NCBI GenBank assembly: GCA_029851415.1
Contig: CM056741.1
Span: forward strand, 71,910,282 to 71,974,281
Direction of reading: 5' to 3'
DNA length: 64,000 nucleotides
DNA from: Eretmocerus hayati
Taxonomy: Eukaryota; Arthropoda; Insecta; Hymenoptera; Aphelinidae
Shown: piece by piece, positions 22,701 through 34,269 of the stretch
Layout of the letters: each line of letters begins with the position of its first letter
Position numbering within the stretch: the stretch's first letter is position 1
Position numbers and translations under genes: made by a program
Notes under the pieces: model-generated
What the model saw: only the letters and a program-made list of their open reading frames with translations
What the model was told of the DNA's origin: nothing
The model's database searches: none

Positions 22701-22703
22701 TGG

Positions 22704-23486
22704 GGTAAGTGTATTTAATATGCCCCCACTACTTTCATTTTGCTCATATTTTTGCTTGATCTTGATATTTTTCACGTATCTCAGCTCACTTCGAAGCTTG
22801 CCCCAAGGCCTTTAAAATGAGCTAAGATGCGTTTGATTTCAACACATTGGAGCCAAGCTATCTCAACTGTTGCAAAGATAGATTTTTTTGTGCGCCTAAT
22901 TTTACCCCACGTGGAAAAGAGGCCTATTTTCATGAGGTTATAAGGGATTTTCTCTAAGATTAGAATATTTCGGCTCCCAGACCTCCAAATGATACGCACG
23001 TTAGCTCTGCATCTTGCAGTATTTTTACCGTCTTTCAGATTTTAGACTTAAATCGATTCATTTTGATTGAGTCAGGAACGAGTTTGAAAAAAGACTATGG
23101 GAGCAAATTAGGAACACTGCATGCACTTTGTTTTAGTATCGTGAGCGTAAAATTGGTAAGAAATCAAAATTTGCAGTTCTGCAACCAGCATTTTGGAATT
23201 GAGAAAAGGACAAAGAAAATGAGCTGAGTTCGTTCGAATCGATCACATCAATTTTGTTTGGCATAGCTTTTAGTGACCAACAAAAAAGAAGTCAGAAGGA
23301 CTGATACCTCTTTTTTGTTCTAAGGAAAGCGCGGGTCATTTATGGTTGGTCCAAAACATTTATTCTTCCATATTCTAACGTGACAAACATGATGTAAATG
23401 GGCGGTAAGCTCTACCAGTGCGTACATTCGAGATCTTGAATGGGGGCATATTAGGGAATAGAGGCATATTATTGGGCACACTTACC
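22704..23486. mobile_element. Non-autonomous DNA element, GGTAAGTGT ends
   Basis: The left end GGTAAGTGTATTTAATATGC (22704 onward) matches in inverted form the right end (23486 backward), which reads GGTAAGTGTGCCCAATAATA. Both continue into AATATGCCCCCA. A TGG triplet flanks both sides (22701-22703 and 23487-23489), a candidate 3-bp target duplication. The 783-bp body contains no recognised transposase. GG-starting ends with 3-bp duplications are loosely Harbinger-like; the assignment is tentative. Confidence 0.6.
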
Positions 23487-23489
23487 TGG

Positions 23490-24840
23490 ATTACCCGATA
23501 AGTGCGAGATCTGAGGTTTGATTCGACCGATAAAATAACGAGTGATGTGCGAAGGTTGAGCTAAGAGTGGGTGCTCGAAGGACTCCATAGGCTCTTGCGA
23601 AGCCTAGGCGATCTCGACCTAATTCTTCACACTCTAAATTGCTTGGGGTGGAATTTCCTGTCATAGATTCTCTGCGATTCTCATTCGAGTCGTTTTTCGG
23701 TGGTATTCCACCTAAGATATTGAAATCTCTGCCCAAGAAATAATACATACTGAAGCAAAACGTAGTTTTTGAAGTCAATTTATGAAGAATCTGGATCCAT
23801 GAAAAGCAATAACACTCGACGAGCATTTGGGCGGCTCTGCTTGAGGTCAGTATGCTTTTGATCATTTCTTGAAAATATCGGGGAGCTGCTTTGTAACATG
23901 CACGTAAACATGAAGGATTCTGCATCTCAAACTAAGTAGTTATTTGATCTGCTCTCGACGATGTAGAAGAATTCTACCGTTGGTAAATCCAGAACACTTA
24001 GAACGGATAAGAGTTTAGTCAGTACATTTTATTATTAAAAACTCATGCTGAATTCATCTTATCTTATCTTGTGGGTGTGAAAGTTGCACGTTGGGCTAAA
24101 ATTCTCATCGCCAGTCAAATTGAGAAAGAAGCGTTTCAGGAAATCTTTTGTAGGAAATATCACTCCCTTGAAGTGGAAATCCACCCGAAGAAACTTAGAA
24201 TGCACCAAAGGGTGGGTTTGATCTTGTGCTGCTGGCGGATCCCAGAATCAGTTAGTCAGCGGAGAAGCCAGCCATGTCATTCTCGAGTAGTTCTCGAGTA
24301 GCTTGCAATTCGAGAAAAACCGCCCTCGCTCTGGCACGGCGTATCTCTGTCCCGCGCCCATGGGGGCAGCCGAGATATAAATCTCCAATATTCGCTCGTA
24401 ACTTATCGTCACCTCTTCCACAGGAAAAAAGGAACCTTGAAAATAGGTGAATCTACAGTCAAAAGTCTAGAAGAAAGTTATTCATAGCCAGAGCTCATTT
24501 TTTCTCTGAGTTGAAGAAATTGTTAATCGGTCTAAAAACTCTAAATTCGACAGGGTCTCCATTTCAATATTTTTCTGAGCGTAGATTTCCTTCGGTTACT
24601 TGAGAACCAATCTACAAAATCGCAGACTAGATTATGAAGCGTTTAAAAATTCAAAGTGCTACGGCGGACTCTTCAAACATGTCTTCAAAATTTCACACAA
24701 AATTATCGACGAATCTTGTACCTATCCATTACCGGTGAAAAGTATCAACTTGGCCAAAATTATTTCTTTCAGTTTTGTATATTAAACTACTCGGATCTAC
24801 TTGACCGTACACGACTTCATCAAACGGGCCTATATAACGG
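23490..24840. other. Intergenic, no gene recognised
   Basis: A 144-codon minus-strand frame (23491-23925) begins at the edge of the preceding element and has no recognisable motif. I do not call it a gene. Confidence 0.45.
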
Positions 24841-24846
24841 GCCTAT

Positions 24847-25245
24847 CTGACAAGAATTTCGCGAACGCATTCCGATCCTAACCCTATCTACGGCGTGGTC
24901 AAGATTCATAACCTCGGAAGAAAACTGTCTTCCGCACCTTCGATCGGCCTGAAACCTATGGCAGATTTGTCCTGATGATTGCCTGAGTATTTGACAAAAA
25001 TTTTGCGAACGCCTTCCGATCCTAACCCTATCTATGAGGTCGTTCAGATTTATAACCTCCAAAATGACTGCCTTCCGCACTTTCGATCGGCTCGAAACCC
25101 ATGGCAGATTGGTCTTCATGACTGCCCGAGTATCTGACAAGAATTTCGCGAACGCATTCCGACCCTAACCCTATCTCCGGCGTGTTGCAATATCCTAACC
25201 TCAAAAAAAAAACTACTTTCCGCACCTCGGATCTAGCTGAATTTT
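24847..25245. repeat. ~143-bp tandem repeat, about 2.7 copies
   Basis: Units start CTGACAAGAATTTCGCGAAC at 24847, about 24991 and 25134, each with CCTAACCCTATCT about 30 bases in and CTTCCGCAC further on. The copies are diverged but clearly aligned. The frames read across them are repeat artefacts. Confidence 0.85.
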
Positions 25246-25352
25246 GTGTCACATGTCATTACAAACTCGAATCTTCGTTCCTGTGGAATGAAAAAAAATC
25301 AGTACAAAACTAGTTCGGATCTGATCTTCATTCGATGAGACGACGAAAGAAT

Positions 25353-25426
25353 AAATGGTCGTGGTCCAACGTCAGGACACTTGGCTTCCGTGAGAAAAGC
25401 CATGGGTTCGAGTCTCTGCGGTATCA
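25353..25426 (+). pseudogene. tRNA-like relic (possible tRNA-derived segment)
   Basis: GTGGTCCAACGTCAGGAC resembles an A box and can form a D-arm (GTCC/GGAC). TGGCTT and AAGCCA can pair as an anticodon-type stem, and GGGTTCGAGTC matches the B-box core at the expected distance. The acceptor stem and T stem do not close well, so it is more likely a tRNA pseudogene or the head of a SINE than a working tRNA. Confidence 0.35.
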
Positions 25427-25519
25427 ATGTGAGTCGCTTACATGTACACTTCTATCAACTTCCCATCAATTTCCACGTGACATGGGATAATGTCATGGAT
25501 TGAATTTCCAATCTTACCA

Positions 25520-25846
25520 GAAGGGTGTTTCAGATCCGGGTCCCGGACTTGGCTAAAACTTTGGGAATAATCCCCTTTCAGCACCAAAAGATGAAACCCA
25601 AAATTATAGACCCTAACGCTCAAGCATTTCCGAGCTACAGCCAAGGACATTAGCATTGTATACGTAGACCTATACATATGATTTTTAATATGAGCCTATA
25701 AAGGCAATGCTGATGTCCTAGGTTGCATAGCTTGGGAACGCTTGAGCGTTAGGGTTTATAATTTTGGGTTCCATCTTTTGACACTGGAAAGAGAATATTC
25801 CTAGAGTTTCAGCCAAATCCGTGATCCGAATTTGAAACCCTCTCCT
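25520..25846. mobile_element. Foldback MITE-like element, ~330 bp
   Basis: Arms of about 140 bp (25520-25660 and 25700-25846) are inverted copies sharing GACCCTAACGCTCAAGCATT-like and AACCCAAAATTATA segments, with a ~40-bp loop. The minus-strand 149-codon frame overlapping the right arm is partly this repeat and is not called as a gene. Ends and target duplication could not be fixed. Confidence 0.7.
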
Positions 25847-26304
25847 GATTAGACAAATCAGAGAGAATAGCCCATTCAACATCAGCTGATGATTGCTGCT
25901 ACTTGTTACTTGTGATACAACTTTACATTTATTCTGCAATAATCGAGAAAGCCTATTTTTCGGAATCCTAAATTCTTTGATGACCTCTCTTCTAGAATTT
26001 TCAATCTTAATATTTGGTATCAACGATTTCCGTTTTCTCACTAGCAAAAGGGCAATTTGTTGATTTTCTACTCGCCATGATGAGCAACTGATCAACGACT
26101 CATGCTCGAGTTCGATTGATGCGAATATTTGTAAATATTGCGTTGTTATTATCAAGTTGGCCCTCAAATTTTGTTCAAATATAGACCACCGATGGCTCGC
26201 GAGTTGTTCCGATTAAAGCCGCTTTGTCCCATTTGGACAATTCTTTCCAAGGGACTGAGATTTCTTCGCCAAAGAGAGGGGTTTCCCAATTAACCAAGTC
26301 CCTT
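25847..26304. other. Intergenic, no gene recognised
   Basis: Part of a minus-strand open frame crosses this stretch (to 26167), but its residues show no known motif and it reads into the foldback element. Nothing else is seen. Confidence 0.45.
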
Positions 26305-26550
26305 ATAAGTGTAACCCCAACCTTGCGGGTCCTGAATTTTGATTAGATTTTGAGGATCGCCTTATTTTGGTGCCAAACTATTGTACCTACAAGGGTTTTG
26401 TCCAAGTTTTTTAGCTGAATCTCAGGATAAAAGGTCCATTGAACATAACCCTTTCAGATACCTTCATTTCTCGCCAAAACAAAAGGATCCTCAAAATTTC
26501 ATCAAAATCCAGGACCCGCAAGAGTGTTATTCCCCTTGTGAGACGAGTTC
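26305..26550. mobile_element. Short foldback repeat, ~240 bp
   Basis: Inverted arms share CTTGCGGGTCCTG, TTTTGAT and AATTTTGAGGATCC-like blocks (left about 26311-26400, right about 26450-26545). The copies are diverged by small gaps. It is probably an old MITE. Confidence 0.65.
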
Positions 26551-27322
26551 GACTGTAACACGACCAATCTTCGATTAGAAAGACTTTGTAATCCAAAAGA
26601 CCGAATTGGTTTCCTTCTCTTTACTCTGAACATTCTATATCTCTCTAGAATTCAAGGCGAGCTGGTATATATATCATAATGCTGAAGAACTGTTCTTACC
26701 GCTGGAATTGGTAAGCTTGTTCCATGGTTGCCGGGAAAACCAACTCATTTAATACTGTAATTTTGGACTCTAAATCGATCGATATACAGACCTCCGAAGA
26801 CATTTTGAAGGTGGGCGAAACCTTCCTCAACGACGTACTGAGGAGAAGAGCAAGCCATGTACAAATCATGGAACCCCAATAGATGCAGTTTTCACTCGAT
26901 ATTCAGAACACCTTGAATCCACTGTTTATGTGTCATACTGTTCGAACCACTGACCGATAGTGTCATTTGTGAATATAACCAGCCGGAAGAAAATAACTTG
27001 CTCAATTGCCACACAGCATAGAAACGTTCCAGAAATATTTCACTGAAATATATCTGAAATACAGTTATGTCCGCGGCTAGAAATGTTTCTGAGAGTTTTC
27101 ATGGGAATATTCCTGTAAACCTCCTAGAAATCTTCCAGACAAGTTTCAGAAACTTCTCAGAAATGTTTCGAAGACATAACATTGAGAAGGAATCATTCCG
27201 CTCTCAAATTAGACGTATTTACATTCAGACTTATCCTTTGACTATGAAACATTTTGAAAAATTGATACGTGTGTCTTTAGACATAGGTTTCCTCTTGCCC
27301 TAAGGCAATTGAATGGCGGAGA
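26551..27322. other. Intergenic, no gene seen
   Basis: A stretch near 27010-27190 is rich in CAGAAA/GAAAT and AGAAATGTTTC-like words, suggesting a decayed short tandem repeat. No gene is seen. Confidence 0.4.
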
Positions 27323-29415
27323 TGCATATGGGCCATTTCGGAGCATTTCAGCCAGAGCCGTCACCAGGGGTGTCTGGAAAAAATCCCAAAAAATTTTTTT
27401 CGGTTAGTACCATGATTAAATACTACGAAAACATTTTTTTGGAATTTTTTCGAAGCCTCCCATGGGCCTGAGGACCTATAAAAGATCCATTTCAAGCCCC
27501 TTTTCAGAATATTTTGGAAAAATCATAGCTCCGACTAGACTCAATATTTTTGGACGCTCTTGGGCGCATTTTCTTCCTCAAGACTGGTACTCCCGAGGAA
27601 GGGATTGTCCAAAAGCGATAATTGAGCCTAGCAACTTCTAGGAGTACATTTTAGCGATTTTTGGGCCTCCTTCAAAGTAATCTAGCTCCTTTTGGACATG
27701 AGATAATCGACTTTCACCAGTGGTCATTTTGGAGGTCTTGGAAAAAGCTACAATTCGACTACTTGTAGAAGTTGATTATCGGACTTTTCATAGGAGTTAC
27801 AGTCGTTACAAGTTGAGCAGTTTCGTGAAAATGCCAAACTTTGAGCTTAATTAACAATAATCGTTTTTTTTCTTTCGACCCCAAACCTGTGCGAACATGT
27901 TTTTCAATATGAATACTATCAATTAGAACAGTAATCTGGGTGGGCTATTTGATTCTCGATTTTATTCAGCCAATTTAAAACACCCTTTTTTGACTTTTTG
28001 CTTAAAATGCCAACATAGGCATGGCTCGCATATGCTTCCATCTGAGTCATTGTGCACCAACCTGGGTCCAATTACTCTCCCAAGTACCCTCAAATATGTG
28101 TAAGAACTTCCGGAGGCGAGCCTCAAGCCAGAAGCGAGTTGGAGGCTCAAACCATCAAGTCCGAGATTGGCATTATTTCGTCTATCTTGGGGCAGGCGAG
28201 CGAGGTCTCGATTCCTCGTGTTCTTGCCCACAAACGAGACGAGTGGCTAGAGTACGGATACAAACATGTTTTTCCGACTCAAATTGACCATCTAAACACG
28301 ATTCCAGGTTCAATGGAGCCCTGAATTATCGTCATTTTGCAGTAGAGGAGCAAAACCTATTATTACGGAGTTAGACGCCTTTTGACGATATCCTAGGCAC
28401 AAATAGACCCCGGAATCGTGTTTAGATGGTCATTTTGAGTCGGAAAAACATATTTGAATCCCCATTCTAGCCACTCGTCTCGCTTGTGAGCAGAAACACG
28501 GGGAAACGAGCCCTCGCTCGCCTGCCCTAAATTAGACGAAATAATGCCCATTTTGGACCTGATGGTTTGAACCTCCAGCTCGCTCCTGGCTTGAGGCTCG
28601 CCTCCGGAAGTTCTCATACATATTTGGGAGTACTTTGGGGATCAGTTCTACCCAGATTGGTGCACAATAATTCAGATGTAAGCATATGCGAGCCATGCCT
28701 ATGTTGGCATTTCTAGCAAAAAGCCAAAAAACTGTATTTTTGAACGTATGCCAAAAATCAGGAGATGATTTCTCCACCGAGATTCTTGTTGATATTGGTA
28801 GTTCTTGTCTTGAAGAACATTGCATAGTTTCAAGGTCGAAAATAGAAAAACGGTTTTGGCAAATTGAGCTCAGAGTTTGGCATTTTTACAAAACTGCTCA
28901 ACTTGTATCGGCTATTGCTCATATAAAAAGTACGATAACCGACTTCTGCAGGTGGTCAAATTGTAGGCTTTTTCGAGTTTTTTCAAGACCTTTGAAATGA
29001 CCACTGGTAAAAAACGATTTTCTCATGCCTACAGGGAGCTATATTACTTTGGAAGAGGCCCAAAAATCGCTAAAATGTGCTCCCAGCAAATAGCTCCTAG
29101 AGACTGCTAGGCTCAATTATCGCTCTTGGACGATTTTTTTCTTGAGAGTACCAGTCTTGAGAAAGAAAATGCGCCCAAGTACGTCCAAAAATATTGAGTC
29201 TAGTCGGAGCTATGATTTTTCCAAAATAGTCTCAAAGGGGGCTTGAAATGGATCTTTTATGGGCCGTCAGGCCCAGGGGGGGCTTCGAAAAAATCCCAAA
29301 AAAATTTTTTTGTACTATTTAAACATGGCACTGGCAGAAAAAAATTTTTTGGGATTTTTTCCAGACCCCACTGGTGACGGCTCTGGCTGAAATGCTCCGA
29401 AAGGGCCCATATGCA
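27323..29415. mobile_element. 2.1-kb near-perfect palindromic (foldback) element
   Basis: Arms of about 1 kb (27323-28320 and 28395-29415) are inverted copies across their whole length, starting TGCATATGGGCC then TTTCGGAGCATTTCAGCCAG and GCCGTCACCA. The central loop is only about 75 bp. GA precedes and follows the element. No transposase frame is visible; overlapping frames in both arms are mirror images of one another. A relic of the same family lies near 61690-61930. Confidence 0.85.
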
Positions 29416-30040
29416 GATTTTGATTGATTTGACGAGGTGTTTCCTTCAGATGTTTCAGTAACATCGAGCAATTCTGCCACCGCTGATTTTTTGTTTTTGT
29501 CGACATTCATTTACTCAAGATAATAAAGTTCATGAATGAATCTGAATGTTTCATTTTTACTATAAGTGCGTGTTTCTTACCTATAGCACAATCATGACTT
29601 GAGAGCCTTATAATTCTAAATTGCTTACAATTCCATTATGTAGAACTTGAAATTGATATCATGAATCGCCTTTTGGATGCTTGAGTTATGATTTTGCTCT
29701 AAGTGACAAACTCCTGCTTCAATTTTCCCCATTTAATTTCATCCTACACTTCCAACTTACTCGAAATCCTCTCACTCTCTTCCTATCAGTCATATGTCCC
29801 ATCTCTCTGTGTCTCTTACACGATCCTAAATTCAGCCTTATACTCTGTACATCATTACCTTCTCTAGTCACTCGCTCGAATTCAATGTAACAGCTGACGT
29901 GAATATGAGTTTAACACACCCATATTCTAATTAATTTTAAGTATGCGATAGCTTCTTTGTGATACAAGGTGTGTACTACTAATGTGTGGATTTAGTTTTA
30001 GGAAAAATTCATGGTGTCTGTGAAAGAAAGACTGATTATT
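29416..30040. other. Intergenic, no gene seen
   Basis: Pyrimidine-rich AT sequence with no conserved frame or structure noticed. Confidence 0.45.
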
Positions 30041-30060
30041 CATATTATTGTTGAATCTAC

Positions 30061-30150
30061 AGTGCCTGATGAGGTCAACCAATTTAGTTGATGAAACGTT
30101 GCAAGCAATAAAACACGATACAAGATCTTTTCGTGTTTATCTCTAAAACA
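30061..30150 (+). ncRNA. Hammerhead-ribozyme-like motif, probable retroelement 3' end
   Basis: CTGATGAG (30066-30073) is followed by GTCAAC, a loop, GTTGAT and GAAAC (30093-30097). GTCAAC and GTTGAT pair fully as stem II (one G-U). TTGCAAGCAA beyond could be a minimal stem III. The first base after CTGATGA is unpaired, a departure from the canonical core. AATAAAA and an 8-bp hairpin (AAACACGA/TCGTGTTT) follow. Penelope-like and related retroelements carry such motifs near their ends; no reverse transcriptase is seen here. Confidence 0.35.
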
Positions 30151-30584
30151 TCATTCCAGTCCTCCAAGATCAAGTTAAGATTCGACCATTATTAATCATT
30201 CGAGGACGAGTAGAGAATTCCAAAATTGAAGTTTAATCGGAGTGAATCCTACTCCTTACAATGGTGGCAAGTAAAATTCAGTAAAGTGTCTAACTGATTG
30301 AAGACACCGATTCGATGCAATTTTCAGGGATGTATAGTTGCGAAGCTTCATTCTCTTGACATGAATTACCATTGCTTGGAAAACTCATGAAGTCATGATA
30401 GTAACTAATTTTTCATCACTCTTGCTTTCTCGATTTTTCATCAATATCTAGGGCAGGTTGGGAGTTTGGATTATGCTCCTCCTCTGTTTAAACATTGCCA
30501 ACGCAAATAGAAAAAGCAAAAGCGAAGCAGCAGACGAGCAAGTTCAAGGTGAATTCCAGTTTTTTAAGGGTCCCGGCAAATCAT
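30151..30584. other. Intergenic, no gene seen
   Basis: No conserved frame, RNA gene or repeat was recognised. Confidence 0.45.
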
Positions 30585-30915
30585 ATTCACTGAAATTTCA
30601 GTGAAAATCCTCATTGGTGAATCAGTGAATTGCCTCACTGATTCATTAGTGACACTCACTGAAACTTCAGTGACCAGGACCCGTCCGACCTCCAAGGTCA
30701 CTGAAGTTTCAGTGAATTCTGTCACTGATCCATCAGTGACACTCACTGAAACTTCAGTGATCAGGACCCGTCCGAGCCCCGAGGTCACCGGAGTTTCAGT
30801 GAGGGTCACTGATGACTTCAGTGCATATGCACTGGAGTTCCAGTGTATATACACTGAAGTCATCAGTCAAAGTTGATCCGTAATGCACTGAAGTTCAGGG
30901 GATTCTCACTGATAG
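30585..30915. repeat. Cluster of CACTGAAACTTCAGTG palindromes
   Basis: At least ten copies of CACTGAA/TTCAGTG half-sites, many fused into the 16-bp palindrome CACTGAAACTTCAGTG. Two ~87-bp higher-order units start GACACTCACTGAAACTTC at 30651 and 30738 and share CAGGACCCGTCCGA. The cluster looks like the ends of a foldback element made of short palindromes. The frames across it (VTLTETSVT repeats) are artefacts. Confidence 0.75.
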
Positions 30916-32200
30916 ATACGGAGAGAGTACATACTAAACTGATTATAAATCAAAAGGTTTGACTATTATAGGTGCAAAATCACGCGTTTGTACTCTCTCG
31001 CACTCTGGGACGGAATGCCGGTTTTCACCGTCGCAGTGACGTAAAATGAACCCAAATTTGTTCTCAGCCCTGGATAAGTTCAGACAAGAGCGTGGGAATA
31101 CCAGGATATTTTTGATTGAATTGATCCAAGTTCCAACCTCGAGATGTGCTCCCAAGAGAGCTTGCGTAAAGCATCAAAAGCGCCTTTGAAACACTCTTAG
31201 GAATTATGCACATTACAACGAGATCGGGTATTTACGTACTTGTTAAGACTTGGAGAAGCCAAGTTATTATTATATTAAGAGGCATGGAGGGTCATTTTTC
31301 GCCACGGAATCCCTATATCAGGCCTGCCAACATAAAATCATAATCAGTGTTGCAAACTTGACGACGCGAAAAGTCCCTAGACCAGGTCAAATGTCCCTAG
31401 ATTTCTCCGCGATGTATAGAACACGTGTTTAAGTGTCGTTTACGTATTTTTGACGAATTTTTGAGTTTTGGATATGTATTTTCGATTTTATTATATGTAT
31501 TTATACGTTGATATTATATATTCGATTTGCTGTTAATTCTTGCCGTGAAGACGGTCGCTGATCGGTCTCACGGAGCCCTTTCGAACACTGCCCAAGCTTC
31601 CGAATCCGTTGGCGAAGGTTAGGAGCAATCGATTTTTATGTGTTTCGTTCAAATATTTTCGTATTAAGTGCATGCTGGGAGTCATTTTATGGCGTATTTT
31701 AGTGAAACACATTAGAAAATTCGAGACACCGCCATTTTCAAAATCGAAGGTCGCCGAGTAACTTTTTACGGTTGACAAGGCCGCCTCACTTCCAGATGTA
31801 AAGTAACTTTGGTGTTCGAGTTTGCTTTATTTAATGGTTATTATTTTTATTTTTGTGTTAGAGATCGATCGATCCGCATGAGTACTGATTGATTTTGAAT
31901 GAAATTCATAATACAGTGACGATGAAGTCGAATGGTACTGACGAAGTGAGGGAATGTTAGAGATTGAAAGGTTGTTATTTCGTTGATTCTGAAGATATGA
32001 TAGATCCGGATGGGTTTCAAATTTCTGAAATTTTTCTGAATAAATCTGAGGAATTTTTGATTTGACTTTGAAGATGATAATTTTCATATTTCTACTCATA
32101 TTGAGTGTGAAACTACGTAATACTTTGAAGTTTTTGAATTTATTTCTATTTGGAAGAGAAATTAAACATTTTTTTGGAATTCGAACTCATGAAAATATGA
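30916..32200. other. Intergenic, no gene seen
   Basis: AT-rich, with short frames lacking recognisable features. Confidence 0.45.
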
Positions 32201-32204
32201 GGTG

Positions 32205-32865
32205 AGAAGCGGTTTACGTCAATCTCGCATGCTGATATTAGAGAACGTTAATTTATATGGGGGAGTGGTTGGGAGAACTCTCTTAAGCAGTTTATGTTTT
32301 GAGTAATTTTCATAAGATTTAGGAATCGATTATTCACGTTCAGGAACGATGTTGGTATCGCATAGAGCATTCAAAATGACTTTTTTGAATGAATCCAATA
32401 TCATTCGATCAATGTAGTTGTGGGGGGGGGATTGAATTGATTCATTGCGATGGCCTCTGATACGCGATCATCAAGAGCAATGGTTAAAAATTCACTAATC
32501 AGGGAAGCTCTTTGTTTTCATACTATTTTTTAGCATTTACGTCGGAAGATTTGAATTTTTGAAAAGTCTTTGATTCGATGGAATGATTTCAATATTCATC
32601 ATCCTCGTTTTTTGTTTATGATGTGAGATTGGGTTGAAACTGGGGAGTGTTTCATGTTCAGAGCAAAAATGTAACTCTCCATCACAGAGGTCGAAGGAGA
32701 CATGATCAGATGAGACTGACACGTCGATCTGGGCTCCCAGTGTCGGGGCCAGAGCGATGCTCAGATCAGAGGAAATCCAGCAACATGTTTCGGAAGAGTG
32801 GTGTCAGTGTTGTGTTCTTTTTTTACAATAGTTGGGCAACAGGGAGTCACACTCTGTAAAAATGT
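32205..32865. repeat. Segmental repeat, copy A of three
   Basis: Copy A of a locally duplicated block, aligned to copy B at an offset of about 698 bp. It contains a ~147-bp core (32671-32818) nearly identical in all three copies. On the minus strand the core keeps an open frame containing LALAPTLGAQIDVSVSSDHV then SFDLCDGELHFCSEHETLPS. I do not recognise a family. Confidence 0.75.
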
Positions 32866-32929
32866 GTATGAATCTCATGATGAATAGAATATTTTTCAAC
32901 TTGAGATGGAAAGAATGCACAGTTGAAGA

Positions 32930-33800
32930 TTGTATGCTTACTTTAGGAGGCGTAATTTTATTTGGGGTAGTGGTTGAGAGTTCTTTTCACCAGTTCATGA
33001 TTTAACTGATCTGCATTATAGATTCAGGAATCGATAATTTAGATTGAGCAATGGTAACGTCTAGAGCATTCAAAATGACGTTTGTGAATGAATCCAATAT
33101 CATTTGACCAATGCATCCGTGAGGGGAGAATTGAATTGATGTATTGTGATGGTCACTGATACGCGATTATTAAGAACAATTGTTACAAAATTACTATCAG
33201 GGAATCTCTTTGTTTTCATACTATTTTTTAGCATTTACGTCGGAAGATTTGGATTTTTGAGAAGTCTTTGATTCGATGGAATGATTCTGATATACACCAT
33301 CCTCGTTTTTTGTTTATGATGTGAGATTGAGTTGGAACTGGGGAGTGTTTCATGTTCAGAGTAAAAATGTAACTCTTCATCACAGAGGTCGAAGGAGACA
33401 TGATCAGATGAGACTGACACGTCGATCTGAGCTCCCAGTGTCGGGGCCAGAGCGATGCTCAGATCAGAGGAAATCCAGCAACATGTTTCAGAAGAGTAGT
33501 GTTAGTGTTGTGTTGTTGTTTTACAATAGCTGAGCAACAGGAAGTCACACTCTGTCGCAATCGGGAATGAGGAACCCAACTCCCATATGAGCCAAGGCAT
33601 TATGTGCTGTTGCAACTCGTAAAAGTGTGGTGTGGTATTTTTTGAGTATGTGTGACGAGGATGATTTGATATTATTCTTCTTAGGGAAGGTTGAGATTGG
33701 ATTCCATGGTACAAGATTAACGGTAACCATTCATTTTTGATAAGATGAGAAAAATTACTTCATTCTTTCAAGTGATATTGGATCCATACACAATTCTGTA
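32930..33800. repeat. Segmental repeat, copy B of three
   Basis: Aligns with copy A over its first ~630 bp and with copy C over its last ~460 bp. The core is at 33369-33514. The minus-strand frame is conserved with copy A (DLCDEELHFYSEHETLPS). Confidence 0.75.
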
Positions 33801-34269
33801 AATCATCTGTACGTTATTATTATGAAAACTAAGCTTGAATGGCTCTTCGAAATGTAAAGATCGATAGCAGATCATTGATGTTAATTGTATATGTTTTTGG
33901 GAGTCCTTATGTTAGAGGGAGTGAGTAGACACACGAGGGTGCAGTTCGGGACTTTCCCCGAACTACATGCTTCCTTAATAAGTTTCATGAAATTCATGAA
34001 TCCATACAATATGATAACCAATCAGATTAATATCATACTAGAGCATATAATATGAGTATCACAATCGTAGACTATACATCTATCTTAGCTATATATGTTG
34101 TGACTTGGTGATCCACTGGAGCCTAGTGTTTTATTCGATTTATTTTTCTCAAATGATAATGAGCAAAATTTTATTACTTCACACGATTTGAACTTCAAAC
34201 CCGTTTTCGATTCACTCTCAATCTAACTGCTTACTGGCGGAAGCTTGATGAAAAATTTTTGTATGAAAG

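Noticed and set aside
23491..23925. 144-codon minus-strand frame
   Set aside because: No recognisable family; begins at the border of a mobile element, and no splice or codon evidence supports it.
24880..25180. Telomere-type repeat (CCTAACCCTAT)
   Set aside because: Occurs once per 143-bp unit, not in tandem.
25718..26167. 149-codon minus-strand frame
   Set aside because: Part of it is the inverted arm of a foldback repeat, and no motif or family is recognisable.
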